Assembly (NCBI GenBank): GCA_965214115.1
Contig: CBDCAU010000001.1
Coordinates: 124,001 to 188,000 of the forward strand
Source: Owenweeksia sp965214115
GTDB taxonomy: Bacteria > Bacteroidota > Bacteroidia > Flavobacteriales > Schleiferiaceae
Reading direction: 5' to 3'
DNA length: 64,000 bases
Position 1 is the stretch's first letter. Every line of letters begins with the position of its first letter. The notes beneath the pieces were generated by a model, which worked only from the letters and a program-made list of their open reading frames with translations, ran no database searches and was not told the origin of the DNA. The position numbers were made by a program, and so were the translations under genes. Below are positions 1 through 9,912 of this stretch, piece by piece.

Positions 1-873
1 GGCTTGCGTAAAGCGGAAAATATTGTCGATAAAGAAAAGGATGTCCTTGCCGGCGCCGCCGCTTTCGCCTTCGCCGTCGCGGTAATATTCCGCCAAGGTC
101 AGTCCCGACAAGGCCACGCGGGCGCGCGCACCGGGAGGCTCGTTCATCTGACCGAACACGAAGGACGCCTTGCTTTCTTTCAGCGCCTCTTTGTCGATGG
201 CGCTCAAATCCCAGCCGCCTTCTTCCATCTTTTCCATAAAAGCCTTGCCGTATTTGATGATGCCCGCTTCCAGCATCTCGCGCAGCAAATCGTTCCCTTC
301 ACGGGTACGCTCGCCCACGCCGGCGAATACCGAAAGACCGCCGTGGCCTTTCGCAATGTTGTTGATGAGTTCCTGAATCAATACGGTTTTTCCCACGCCC
401 GCACCGCCGAACAAACCGATTTTTCCACCCTTGGCGTAAGGCTCGATGAGGTCGATTACTTTAATCCCCGTATAAAGAACCTCGGTGGAAACCGACAAAT
501 CCTCAAACTTGGGCGCATCGCGGTGGATGGGCAGGCCGTTCGCGTGGTCCACTTCACCGATGCCATCGATAGGCTTACCGATTACATTAAATAAGCGTCC
601 TTTAATTTGCTCGCCCTTGGGCATTTCGATGGGGCTGCCGGTGGCGCGCACTTCTTGGCCGCGCGTCAGTCCGTCGGTGCTGTCCATCGCGATGGCGCGG
701 ACGGTGTCCTCGCCCACGTGCTGTTGGGTTTCCATCACCACGAGCGTCCCATCTGGGCGGGTCACTTCGAGGCTGTCGTAAATTTTGGGGAGTTCGCCGC
801 CGTTGGTGGTGTCAAAAGAAACGTCGAGAACGGGGCCGATGATTTGGGCAATTTTGCCGGAAAGATGCGCCAT
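1..873 (-). CDS. atpD: F1F0 ATP synthase subunit beta (5' part, runs off window)
   Basis: Catalytic beta subunit of the F1 head, which makes ATP at the cytoplasmic face of the inner membrane. The reverse strand reads without interruption from an ATG at 873-871 (MAHLSGKIAQIIGPV) to the window edge, giving the first 291 codons of a protein usually about 500 residues long. The P-loop GGAGVGKTVLIQEL lies near residue 153, and the Walker B region ILFFIDNIFRFTQ ends at the edge. The last visible codon continues into FTQA, where the family normally goes on to AGSEVSALLGR. The frame is intact and GC matches the neighbouring housekeeping genes. No other ATP synthase gene is visible on the upstream side. 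Confidence 0.97.
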   Translation of the reverse strand, partial: MAHLSGKIAQIIGPVLDVSFDTTNGGELPKIYDSLEVTRPDGTLVVMETQQHVGEDTVRAIAMDSTDGLTRGQEVRATGSPIEMPKGEQIKGRLFNVIGKPIDGIGEVDHANGLPIHRDAPKFEDLSVSTEVLYTGIKVIDLIEPYAKGGKIGLFGGAGVGKTVLIQELINNIAKGHGGLSVFAGVGERTREGNDLLREMLEAGIIKYGKAFMEKMEEGGWDLSAIDKEALKESKASFVFGQMNEPPGARARVALSGLTLAEYYRDGEGESGGAGKDILFFIDNIFRFTQA

Positions 874-1821
874 ATTATAATGGTGTAAAAAAGATTTTTG
901 AGACCTTCTGAAATCGGCGGCAAAAGTAGTGGTTTCATTGGAAAATCAAAGGGGTTTGGGAGATTTGTTTTGGGGGATTTTTGTAGTTGGGAATCAGACC
1001 ATTGTTTCCCTCAGAAACCTTGATTTATACTGGAAATTTGAGGAGTGCCAGCGGCCCAGCTTCCCTCCTCACTCGTGAGGAGAGGTGATTTTTCCGACTG
1101 TCCTCAGTCGTTGAAGAAATCGTGGTGGTGTGTTTTTCTATAAATGACATCTTTGTTTTGAAAATGAACCACCCCCGCATAGGCGGGGCAGGCCCGATTT
1201 TCGCGGCGGCTTAAGAAAGCCGCGAAAATCACTCCCGTAAAGACGGGACAGGGCCCTCCTTTTTTAAAAAAGGAGGGGAACTGGGCCTGCGCCCACTCGA
1301 AGGTTTTGCACTAACAACCAGACAAAAAATCAAATAGGTATAAAAAAGAAACGTACCATTGCTGGTACGTTGGTCTGAGGGGGCTACCCTCAGAGGGGTT
1401 CTTGCGAGGCAAATGTAAACAGTCCACGGTTTAAACCGCTCGTTGGAATGGAAAATCACATACCCCTTACCTGATATAACGTGGGATTTTAGTTCCAAAC
1501 TGCAGCTTTCACCCAAAACTTTCGGTTTTGCGACGGCCCTGTCCCCCTCCTCGGAGGGGGTGGATTTTTTCGGCCACAAAGCCAAAAAAAGACGGGGGGA
1601 GGGTTCATTTCATTATAATACTATTTTCTATAAAGCTCCTCCCCCGCCTCGTTCCTCGGCACCCCCTCCAAGGAGGGGGACAGCGCCCGCACCAACCGCT
1701 ACCGATGGAAAAACCAGCCAAACCCCGTGGTAACTTTTTCTTTTCCCTACTTTTGAAAAATCCATCCTGTCCATTTTTTTAATAATAAGAATCTCACACT
1801 CAAAAACACAACCCTCCATTT
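874..1821. repeat. 948-bp gene-free stretch rich in hairpins and dispersed palindromic units
   Basis: No convincing gene is present. The stretch holds a run of hairpins: a 12-bp perfect stem (1196-1207 with 1219-1230), a 9-bp perfect stem (AACGTACCA, TTGC loop, 1350-1371) and a 7-bp stem (CTGAGGG/CCCTCAG, 1375-1393). Two units of a dispersed GC-rich repeat follow, at about 1535-1560 and 1638-1687. The second unit is nearly identical, in reverse complement, to one at 29550-29598 upstream of the YggS gene. A shared AAATAGGTATA word also occurs inside both regions. A Bacteroidota -7 box TACTTTTG at 1748-1755 probably serves ribF. The region looks like accumulated non-coding repeats, possibly remnants of a MITE. 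Confidence 0.6.
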
Positions 1822-2757
1822 TTGAAAGTTTACTACTCGCTCGACGATTTTGCGCCCTTGGATTTTGCCGTGGTCACCACCGGCACCTTTGACGGCGTCC
1901 ACCTCGGCCACCGCAAAATTCTGGAACAGCTCAACAAAGTGGCTCACGAAAACGGCGGCGAATCCGTCCTCCTCACTTTTTCGCCCCACCCGCGCACGGT
2001 TCTCCAGCCCGATATTGATTTGAAAATGCTCAATTCCCTGCCGGAAAAAATAGAATTACTGAAAGAAACGGGACTGCAACACCTTATCATCCACCCTTTT
2101 ACGAAAGAATTTAGTCGGACGAAATCACTGGATTTTGTTCGGAATATGTTGGTCAATCAAATCGGTGCGAGAAAGCTGGTGATTGGCTACGACCACCATT
2201 TTGGCCGCAACCGCGAAGGCAGTTTTGAACATTTGAAAGAATACGGCCCCGTGTACGGTTTCACTGTTGAAGAAATCCCCGCCAAGGACATCGACGACAA
2301 AACCATCAGCAGCACCAAAATCCGTAAGTCGCTGGAAATGGGCGAGATAGAAGCGGCCAATCAATTTCTCGGCTATAAATTTCCGCTGAGCGGCACGGTG
2401 GCCGAAGGCGAAAAACGCGGCAGCCCGATGGGGTTTCCCACTGCAAATTTGTTGGTGGAAAACCCGTCTAAGATTATTCCCGACGATGGGGTTTACGCGG
2501 TGGAAATCCGTTTTCCCGCCGCACCGGAAACCAAATATTTCGGGATGACTAACATCGGCGTGCGCCCCACTTTCAGCGGAAAATTCAAAACCATCGAAAC
2601 CCACATTTTTGATTTTGACCGCAATATTTACGGGGAAAATTTGCGTTTGCATTTTCATACAAAACTGCGGGGGGAACAGAAATTTGACGGCGTGGGCGCT
2701 TTAAAAACTCAATTGGAAAAAGATGCGAGGGATGCGAGGGAAGCGTTGGGGGTTTAA
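1822..2757 (+). CDS. ribF: Bifunctional riboflavin kinase / FAD synthetase RibF
   Basis: Phosphorylates riboflavin to FMN and adenylates FMN to FAD in the cytosol. The N-terminal nucleotidyltransferase half shows TGTFDGVHLGHRKIL near residue 15 (the GxFDGVHxGH signature) and the ISSTKIRKSL motif near 170. The C-terminal kinase half shows GSPMGFPTANL near 200, DDGVYAVEI and GMTNIGVRPTF, and ends with the usual EKFDGV-like helix. Length of 311 residues is typical. The start is a TTG at 1822 (reads MKVYYSLDDF); no in-frame ATG or GTG is better placed. A -7 promoter box TACTTTTG lies at 1748-1755. The gene stands alone between repeat-rich gaps. Confidence 0.95.
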   Translation: MKVYYSLDDFAPLDFAVVTTGTFDGVHLGHRKILEQLNKVAHENGGESVLLTFSPHPRTVLQPDIDLKMLNSLPEKIELLKETGLQHLIIHPFTKEFSRTKSLDFVRNMLVNQIGARKLVIGYDHHFGRNREGSFEHLKEYGPVYGFTVEEIPAKDIDDKTISSTKIRKSLEMGEIEAANQFLGYKFPLSGTVAEGEKRGSPMGFPTANLLVENPSKIIPDDGVYAVEIRFPAAPETKYFGMTNIGVRPTFSGKFKTIETHIFDFDRNIYGENLRLHFHTKLRGEQKFDGVGALKTQLEKDARDAREALGV

Positions 2758-3427
2758 CCCTCATTTTTTAAGCCCCCCAATCCCGCACGTGCGGGAGGCT
2801 AAACACACTGGGTGGAAAATATGGCGCACAGCTTTTCCGCACAGCAACCCCCTTTGGGGGATTGGGGGCTTTTGGACAGCACTTTTCCTACTCCCCATTT
2901 GGGGGCTGGGGGGCTTAAACGCCCAATCTTTCAAAAACCTCGAAAAAGCCCTCCAAAATCCCACCGAAGTCCGCGAACTCATTCTGCGCCGCGACAAACT
3001 CCAAACCGTCCCAGTCGAAATCGCCCAATTTCAAAATTTGGAAATCTTGGATTTGAGCAAAAATGATTTGGATTCGCTGTCGCTTTTTTTATTGGAATTG
3101 AAAAACCTAAAAGTGCTGATTTTATCTAAAAATAATATACAAAACATTCCCACTTTTTTATCTAAAAATAAAAACTTGGAAGAACTTATTTTAGATAGAA
3201 ATCCTATCAAAAAAATACCCGCTAAAATTGAAGGTTTCCAAAACCTGAAAGTGCTGGATTTATGGGATTCGGAACTGGATTTTATTCATCCCAATATTTT
3301 AAACCTGGAAAACTTGGAGCGGCTCGACGTGCGAAACACGTATTTCAAAACCGAAGATTTGCGATGGATTAAAAAGGGTTTGCCCGATTTGGAATTGCAA
3401 AGTTCGTTTGGCTGTGATTGTGATTGA
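2723..3427 (+). CDS. Leucine-rich-repeat protein, probably exported; start uncertain
   Basis: The well-supported part begins near 2933 (AQSFKNLEKALQNPTEV) and holds about five leucine-rich repeats of the form L-x-x-L-x-L-x-x-N, e.g. NLEILDLSKNDLDSL and NLKVLILSKNNIQNIP. Such proteins usually mediate protein-protein contacts. It ends in a Cys-containing tail, SSFGCDCD. The only in-frame ATGs lie inside the end of ribF (2723, 2732), and the 65-70 residues between them and the repeats are encoded by dispersed palindromic repeats. By chance or exaptation these encode a signal-peptide-like stretch (TALFLLPIWGLGGLNA before Q). Either the repeat invaded the original signal-peptide region or the gene is a 5'-truncated remnant. 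Confidence covers the LRR assignment, not the start. Confidence 0.6.
   Translation: MRGMRGKRWGFNPHFLSPPIPHVREAKHTGWKIWRTAFPHSNPLWGIGGFWTALFLLPIWGLGGLNAQSFKNLEKALQNPTEVRELILRRDKLQTVPVEIAQFQNLEILDLSKNDLDSLSLFLLELKNLKVLILSKNNIQNIPTFLSKNKNLEELILDRNPIKKIPAKIEGFQNLKVLDLWDSELDFIHPNILNLENLERLDVRNTYFKTEDLRWIKKGLPDLELQSSFGCDCD
2771..2922. repeat. Cluster of dispersed palindromic units (CCCGCACGTGCGGG and CCCCAAA/TGGGG types)
   Basis: Three copies of a GC-rich palindromic unit lie just after ribF. One contains the 14-bp perfect palindrome CCCGCACGTGCGGG (2782-2795), flanked by AGCCCCCCAAT and GAGGCT. Two others are of the CCCCCTTTGGGGG type (about 2845-2872 and 2893-2920), each followed by GGGGGCTT. 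The same palindrome recurs at 21163-21176, and relatives occur at 24233-24252 and 24342-24369. The last unit runs into the reading frame of the downstream leucine-rich-repeat gene. Confidence 0.7.
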
Positions 3428-3430
3428 GGG

Positions 3431-3531
3431 CGATTGACGAATAATTCAATTTACGATTTTGGATTGAAAAACTTCCCTCGTTCCGACCAAAATGCTTGGG
3501 CGGAGGAGGCCAAATCGTAATTCGTCAATCG
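3431..3531. repeat. Long imperfect inverted repeat between convergent genes
   Basis: CGATTGACGAA (3431-3441) is exactly complementary to TTCGTCAATCG (3521-3531). Inside it, TTACGATTTTGG (3451-3462) pairs with CCAAATCGTAA (3510-3520) with one unpaired T. This leaves a roughly 47-nt loop that contains CCCTCGTTCCGACC. The structure sits between the convergent LRR and epimerase genes, so it could end transcription from both sides or be a MITE-like repeat. CGATTTACGATT-type words recur at 29380-29415. Confidence 0.55.
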
Positions 3532-3556
3532 AAAAAATCGTCAGTGCATTATATAC

Positions 3557-4639
3557 TCAAAATTTTTTCAACTCCCCCTCATTTTTTTTAGCACTATCAT
3601 CTTCTTGATAAAATCTCGAGATTTCGGCGATACTTTTTTGAATATCCCTAAACTCAAAACCCAGCATTTTCCTGATTTTTTCATTGGCATAAATATTCGT
3701 TTGAAATGCCGTGCGCGCGGTGGATTTCGTGACCAATGGATTTCCGCCAAAAACAAAAGTCCGCGCGGCTTCCAAGCGCCAGATGATTTCACTCATCCAT
3801 TTTTTGGCCTCCGTCTGCGGCGGTTTGGCGTTTAGGTTTTTGGCGATTTCGGTGAAAATTTCACGGTACGATTTGTTGGCCGCGTTCAAAATAAAACGCT
3901 CGCCGGAAACGTCGCTTTCCATCAACAAAATCATCGCCTTCGCCACGTCGCGGACATCCACATAGCCATTGATTCCATCCGTATAAAACTTGAAACCATT
4001 GGCGATTTTTTTGAAAAGGGCGCTGCTTCCGCTGTCCCAATTTCCCGCGCCGAGGATGATGCTGGGATTGACGATGGCGGCGTTCAGACCTTCCTCAATG
4101 CCGCGCCACACTTGCAATTCCGCCAAATATTTGCTTTTGGCGTAGGCCGAATTTTCCTCGCCTTCTTTCCATTCCGTCTTTTCGGTGATGATTTTTGGGG
4201 AGGCCTTTTTTTCCGCACCTTTCAAAATGGGATTTGCTCTTCCCAGCGCGGCCACGCTGCTGCAATGCACCAGTTTTTCCACGCCATTGGCCAGCGCCGC
4301 GTTCACCACGTTTTCCGTCATCAGCGGGTTTTCCTCCATCATCTTGTCGGCCTCCTGCGGCGCGAATGAGACGATGGCCGCGCAGTGATAGACTTGCGAA
4401 ACGCCTTGCATTGCTTCGCCTAAAGAAACCACGTCCAAAAGGTCGGCTTCTTTGAACATTATTTTATCAAAAAGGGCATCGGCGTTTTCATCATAAAAAG
4501 AGAATACTTTTTTGATAAAATTCAGGTCGGAATTTTGGCGATGGACGGCGATGGGTTTTTCGCCTTTTTTTACCAAAGAAAAAAGGAGGTGCGCGCCTAC
4601 GAGGCCGGTGCCGCCGGTGACAAGAATGTTGGTTTCCAA
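3557..4639 (-). CDS. NAD-dependent epimerase/dehydratase (extended SDR family)
   Basis: A 360-residue extended short-chain dehydrogenase/reductase. The N-terminal NAD(P)-binding glycine motif TGGTGLVGAHL lies at residues 8-18, and the catalytic YAKSKYLAE (YxxxK) near residue 165. A helix-rich C-terminal half determines the substrate. The HCSSVAALGR segment supplies the catalytic Ser/Thr position. The overall pattern resembles dihydroflavonol-reductase / 3-beta-hydroxysteroid-dehydrogenase-like members common in Bacteroidota, but the substrate cannot be read from the sequence. It is convergent with the LRR gene and divergent from the RHS locus. The start ATG at 4639 gives METNILVTGG, the normal distance to the glycine motif. 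Confidence 0.88.
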   Translation of the reverse strand: METNILVTGGTGLVGAHLLFSLVKKGEKPIAVHRQNSDLNFIKKVFSFYDENADALFDKIMFKEADLLDVVSLGEAMQGVSQVYHCAAIVSFAPQEADKMMEENPLMTENVVNAALANGVEKLVHCSSVAALGRANPILKGAEKKASPKIITEKTEWKEGEENSAYAKSKYLAELQVWRGIEEGLNAAIVNPSIILGAGNWDSGSSALFKKIANGFKFYTDGINGYVDVRDVAKAMILLMESDVSGERFILNAANKSYREIFTEIAKNLNAKPPQTEAKKWMSEIIWRLEAARTFVFGGNPLVTKSTARTAFQTNIYANEKIRKMLGFEFRDIQKSIAEISRFYQEDDSAKKNEGELKKF

Positions 4640-4820
4640 TGGTTTTCTTTGAATCGGCGAAGTTAAATTTTTGTGGTTGGCTGGTTACGTTGTCGCTGGC
4701 GCCAAAGTGCAACTGGTGCCATAAGCGAGTAAAGAAAAAAATGGTTGTAATTTTTTAACTTGTTAACTTTCTCTTAACATTAGATTATTTTGTTTGCGGC
4801 AAATTTTTTTTGCCTTCCAA

Positions 4821-7800
4821 ATGACACCACATAATACCCGTCTCCTTTTTGTTTCTATATTATTCTGCGCAAACATTTCATTGTTCTCTCAAGCTCTATT
4901 CCCAGCAGAAGGCAATCCCTACGTTCCTACCCTTCCAAATATTAACCGAGACATTGACCAGTCCAAACCCGTATATTCCATTCCCGGGCTTGTAAATGTG
5001 TAAAATGGCTCAGCTACCTATTCTATCCCGATCGATGTGCCTAAAGGTATTAATGGAATGAAGCCGCAGATTTCCATAAGCTACAACTCTTCAGGTGGAA
5101 ATGGATTGTTGGGCATCGGCTGGAATCTCTCCGCCTACGGGATTATATCCCGCACTCCTGAAAACCACGTGTTCGACGACCAAGTATCACCGATTGAGTT
5201 TGACAACAATGACAAGCTTACCTTAGATGGTCAGCGGCTCATCCTTTTCTCAGGCAGTAATTTAGCAACCAACAGTGAATATAGAACATCAATACAATCT
5301 TTTCAGAAGATTACCAAAGAAAGTGGCAATTATTTTCTGGTTCGCCAAAAAGATGGGATGAAGAGATATTACGGGGAAACTTCGGCTTCAAGAGTGGATG
5401 TGGTTCACAATGGCAACAACGAAACCGCCTTTTGGCTGCTCAGCAAAACAGAAGACCGGAACGGCAATCAAATCCGATATGATTATTCTATTGATCAAGC
5501 CAGCGGAAAATTTCGTTTGGAGCGCATTCGTTACGCTTTCGTGGGGGAAACGGCAGCCGCAGAAGTGGAATTTCACTACTCACCCCGTACCGATGAAAGC
5601 GTGAGGCACATCGCGGGTCATCGTTTTGACAAAAACCTCGTGCTTAAAAAAATTGTCAGTAAGATAAATAGCAGCGAATATTCACGTTTTGAGTTCTCCT
5701 ATGATTGGAGCACTGGAGTAACGGCCGATGATTTCTCTCGATTGGTGGAGATAGATTATGAGAGCCAAGGGACACCTGTTAATTCCATCATTATTCAATG
5801 GCATCAACCAAACGTGGAATATGCTATTGACGCTTCGATAAACCCACAATATCACGCTTCTACTAAGACCTCGAAAAGAGTGATTATGGATATTGATGGA
5901 GACGGAATTGATGATGTGCTTTCCTTGGAATATGATAAGACTGAGGACGGTTCCTGTGACATAGGTCTCGATTTTCAGGGTCCCATCACAACTTATCATC
6001 ATCATTATCAGCTATGGGTCAACACCAAGAACAGTGGGAACGGAAACTTTACGCGAAATCAAATTCTTGGCACCTTCACTTCGGTTTACAAACCCGGGGA
6101 ATGCTATCGGGCCCCATTCTGCAATATTTATCCCGGCGACTTCAATGGGGATGCTTTATCAGATTTTCTTTTGCAGAGGGTGGAGGTAGGCAGCAACGAT
6201 AGAAGTAGATATTACGTGGATTACTATATCAACAATCCCGGTAACCCCGGTTCTTTTACCAAGGAAAAAACATATTATATTAATGATCAATTGCCTTATG
6301 GCTTTGAGCAGCCTCAATTTGATCATACTCACGAATACGCGCCCCAAAACTATCCCTTCTCTTTGGTGGTGGGCGATTTTGATGGCGATGCCATAACGGA
6401 TTTTTCTTATACAGCAGGCCTAAATCCAACTGATCACGAAACATTCCATTATATGCCCACTTGGAAAATTGTTTACACGGAGAATACCTCTCCCGTCACC
6501 AGCCAATCTTTCTTGAACGTTCAAACTTGGGGACAGGGACGGGTTGATAGTGCTCAAATTGGTGATTTTAACGGTGATGGAAAAGCCGACATAATGTTTG
6601 TGAACGATCTCAAGGCCAAGATTATGTATAGCGAAGATCGGACGACGTGGAAAATACTATACGATAATGGGTTTCCAAATTCTTATCATTTTCTCAAGAC
6701 CGCCGACTTCAATGGCGACGGAATCTCAGATATTGCCTACCAAAACACTTCTACCACGAATGATTTTCATATCAGTTATTTTGATGGCTCTGGCTTCTAC
6801 CCGCATATTGTTCCAAATGTTAGCTACAATCTGGATTTAGCAGGAACCCAATGGAACAAGCCTGGCTATATAGATGGGGAGCCTTTGATTTTTGTTAGGG
6901 ATGTGGATGGTGATGGCCGAGCAGATTTCGTGGTAATAGAAAGGAACCCGAGTGGGAGCAGTGATTACAATATCAATATTCATTACAACAAGGTTACGGG
7001 CTGGACTTTAGCTTCGCATAGCTTGCCTCCTACAATTTTTACGAACAGAGGCGATATCAAGCCCTATATGTTTGATTTTGGCGACTTCAAAGGTAGTGGT
7101 GACCCTCAATTGATTTACTATGATAAGTATATAAACTTTCTTACCTCATCATTGGAAAAAAAGGCTTTTAATATTGTTTTTCGCTATCAAGACAAAAGCG
7201 CATTTGTACACCAAATATTGGATGGCTTCAATCGCCTGACGGAATTTGAATTTGAGCCGCTTTCGCAAATTGGTTCGTATGCCGTCGACAGGGTCGTCAG
7301 CCCCTACCCCAATCCGTCCATCATTGCTCCTATTCCGGTCACGAAATCAGTAAAGCAATGGGATTTTAAAACCGACGGGGCGGGCGCGCGAACCAACCTC
7401 TTTAACCATCAGACATACTCGTATGACAATCTTAGGGTAAATAGCACTGGGTTAGGTTTTTTGGGTTATCAATCTGTCGAAACTTTAGATCATATACAGG
7501 GGGTCAAACAATGGGCTTCAATGAATTTTGTAGATTTTGCGGCCAGTGCAAACCCAAACCTTTTTTTGCCGCAACAAAATCAGACAAGGCTCTTATCCAG
7601 CACACTTTTAATGTCGGAAAAAGTCGACTACGCTACTTCCGGTTTAAAAAACAACTTTGCCAACGGTGAGTGGCAGTTTGCCGCCCCAAAGGTTGTACTA
7701 AGAGAATCGAAGGAGTCTGTGAGAGGCGTTTTTACTCGCGAAAATGGATTAACCTATGACTCCTACGGTAATACTACGGGCAGTACCCGAGAAACCTATT

Positions 7801-9017
7801 CCAACCACTTGTTTTTTGGCAACCCACTAATCACTCAAACCACCACCACCACTTATGATGACCAAGGCAGCTGGATCGACTGGACGCCCAGCACCACTAC
7901 CTCCACCACAACCAGGGATGGCGAGGCGGCAGTCTCCGTAAGTAAATCGTTCGAGTATTTTACCAACGGAAACCTCAAAAAAGAAAAGCTTCACCCCAGC
8001 ACAGCGGATGAGATTGTTACCACTTTCGCTTATGACGGTTATGGAAATTTGACCAGCGAAATTCTCGACCCCGATGGCGGCATTACGCCCCGCACCACTT
8101 CCTATGCCTACACGCCGGATTTTCGATTTGTGGATACCAAAACGAACCCACTGGGCTGGGTCAAGGATTACGACTATTACGCCGTGGGCGGCGAAGTTGA
8201 GCAAGTAACTGATGAAAATGGGCTGATTACTTCTTACCAGTACGATGATTTTCACCGCCTCACACAAACAGCTTTTCCTGACGGAAATACAGAAGATATT
8301 GACCGAATATGGGACGCAGGAACTACTTTCAACCAGTCTTTGTTTTATGAGGAAATAACTGGCACCAACCAGCCCCCTTCCGAAAAGTGGTTTGACGGAC
8401 AACTACGGAAAGTTCGTGATAAAGTCAAGAACCAAAACGACAATTGGGTTTTTGTCCAGACTATTTATAATACTAAAAATGAGGTGTGGAAAAAGTCCCT
8501 GCCTTATTTCAATGGCGGGCAGAAACATTTCACAACGTTCACCTACGATGATTACGGTCGTGTAATCAGCCAAGCCTCTCCCACACATACTGTAACCAGT
8601 TCTTATTCAGGGCTGTCCACCACGGTTACGAATACTGCAACAAATCAGAGTACAACCAAGGTTTTGGATGTATCGGGCCAAGTAGTTTCCTCCACCGACG
8701 CGGGAGGTACGATAAACTATCACTATAATAGTTGGGGGAAGCCGCGACAAATAGTAGGGCCCTCCAACACCACAACCATAAGCTATGATGCCCTTGGCTT
8801 CCAAAATCAACTGATTGATCCTGCGGCAGGCACAATGGAGTATGATTATAATAATATTGGGAAACTGGTTCGTCAGGAGGACGCGGAAGGCAATGTGTAT
8901 GAAATGGAATATGATTTATTAGGTCGTATGACTACCAAAACTGGTCCAGATGGAATTTACACCTATCTTTTTGACAGCCAGTTCAAAGGCGGCTTGGACG
9001 AAGCTCAATCACCCTAT
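4821..9017 (+). pseudogene. SpvB/FG-GAP/RHS-repeat giant protein, 5' segment (nonsense codon plus IS insertion)
   Basis: N-terminal two thirds of a polymorphic-toxin-like RHS protein. The chosen ATG at 4821 gives a signal peptide (TRLLFVSILFCANISLFSQ); a TTG at 4794 is in frame but less likely. A TAA at 5001-5003 interrupts the frame in the middle of the SpvB domain start: VNV, stop, then NGSATYSIPIDVPKG. The frame continues open on the other side, so this is a point nonsense change rather than a frameshift. Next come SpvB motifs (SYNSSGGNGLLGIGWNLS), six FG-GAP/VCBS calcium-binding-type repeats (e.g. IGDFNGDGKADIMFV), a TcdB-mid-like region and YD repeats (e.g. YDDFHRLTQ). The segment ends at Tyr 9015-9017, where an IS element is inserted. 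In the intact state it would form a secreted RHS cage around a C-terminal toxin. Confidence 0.9.
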
Positions 9018-9912
9018 GAAGTTGTCTAAAGTCAAATTCACCTCAGCAAAATTACCGCAAACGCCAGCCAGTGCAGGGCTTTCCAGTGCAGCGGGCTGGT
9101 CTCGAAGCGCACCAGCAGCGCCTTGAACCCGTCGAGCCAGGCGTTGGTCCTCTCCACCACGAACCTGTGCCCGTACAGCAGCTCGTCGAAGAAGTGCCCC
9201 TCGCCGCCGCCGTTCCTGGGGTTGGGGCGGATGTTTGCGTTTATCTCCGCGTCCTCCAAAAAGTCCCTGAACTCTTGGGCGTCGAAGCCCGCGTCCGCGT
9301 TCAGGAACAGCCCCCCGGTGGGGATTTCCGAGGCCTCCAGCGCGCCCAGCATCCGCTTCACCTGCCCGGCCAGGCCGTGGGTGTCGTGGTGGTTGCCGGC
9401 CGCCGCGTCGCCGCAGGCCAGCGGCTGCCCCCGCCTGTCGGTCAGGAACAGCATGTTGGTGGTGCGGCACTTCTTCCTGCCCTGGTAGGCCACCGCCCCG
9501 CCGCCCCGCTTGGCCGGGGTGTGCGAGCCGTCCAGCTGCACGCTGGACATGTCCAGCCCGGCCTTGTGCTTCTCCAGGGCCCCCCGCCAAGCCTTTTCCC
9601 AGCTGCCGTCCCGGCACCACTTGCGGAAGTGGTGGTACACGCTCTGCCACCTGTAGCCCACCGCGAAGAACTGCCGCACGGGCAGCTCGCGCCACTGGCA
9701 GCCCGTCTTCAGCCGGTACAGCACCGCCTGGACCACCTGCCAGTCCTCCACCTTCGCGTTGCCCCGCCCGTTGCCGAAGCTCAGGTGCGGGCACAGCTCT
9801 TTTTTATGATACTTTTGTCCAACATATATTTTTTCACCAATGGTACAGGGTATTGGTTTACAATGCTTTAGTGCCATTGGTGTTTTTTCAAAAACTGTCT
9901 TTTGACAAGTTC
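9018..9912 (-). mobile_element. IS5-like insertion sequence, 895 bp, with 3-bp target duplication
   Basis: Inserted in the RHS gene. The termini are imperfect inverted repeats: GAAGTTGTCTAAAGTCA at the left (from 9018) and GAACTTGTCAAAAGACA on the reverse strand at the right (from 9912), matching at 14 of 17 positions. TAT is duplicated on both sides (9015-9017 and 9913-9915). Removing the element and one TAT joins SPY to NTKTTYDYD and restores the RHS reading frame exactly, which fixes both boundaries. The interior is much richer in GC than the host locus, which fits recent arrival from another genome. It encodes one transposase. Confidence 0.92.
9038..9877 (-). CDS. IS5-family transposase
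   Basis: A 279-residue DDE transposase that would cut and paste its element. The N-terminal DNA-binding domain of the DUF4096 type shows WQVVQAVLYRLKTGCQWRELP. The catalytic acids are visible as QLDGSHT near residue 115, LNADAGFDA near 194 and the terminal VVERTNAWLDGFK near 240 (the ExxxxxD region typical of the IS5 group). The ORF is intact from ATG 9877 to TGA 9038 and fills almost the whole element, so the IS may still be active. Codon use is strongly GC-biased compared with the flanking RHS gene. The open frames on the opposite strand are by-products of this GC bias. Confidence 0.95.
   Translation of the reverse strand: MALKHCKPIPCTIGEKIYVGQKYHKKELCPHLSFGNGRGNAKVEDWQVVQAVLYRLKTGCQWRELPVRQFFAVGYRWQSVYHHFRKWCRDGSWEKAWRGALEKHKAGLDMSSVQLDGSHTPAKRGGGAVAYQGRKKCRTTNMLFLTDRRGQPLACGDAAAGNHHDTHGLAGQVKRMLGALEASEIPTGGLFLNADAGFDAQEFRDFLEDAEINANIRPNPRNGGGEGHFFDELLYGHRFVVERTNAWLDGFKALLVRFETSPLHWKALHWLAFAVILLR

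Noticed and set aside
4..594. 196-residue plus-strand open frame at the left edge
   Set aside because: Antisense to atpD, which reads perfectly on the minus strand with P-loop and Walker B.
1229..1585. 118-residue minus-strand open frame in the gap before ribF
   Set aside because: Composed of hairpins and dispersed GC-rich repeats; no family resemblance and no signal peptide.
9071..9871. Open frames of about 260 residues on both strands across the transposase
   Set aside because: They are by-products of the very high GC of the IS; only the minus-strand frame 9038-9877 has the DDE motifs.
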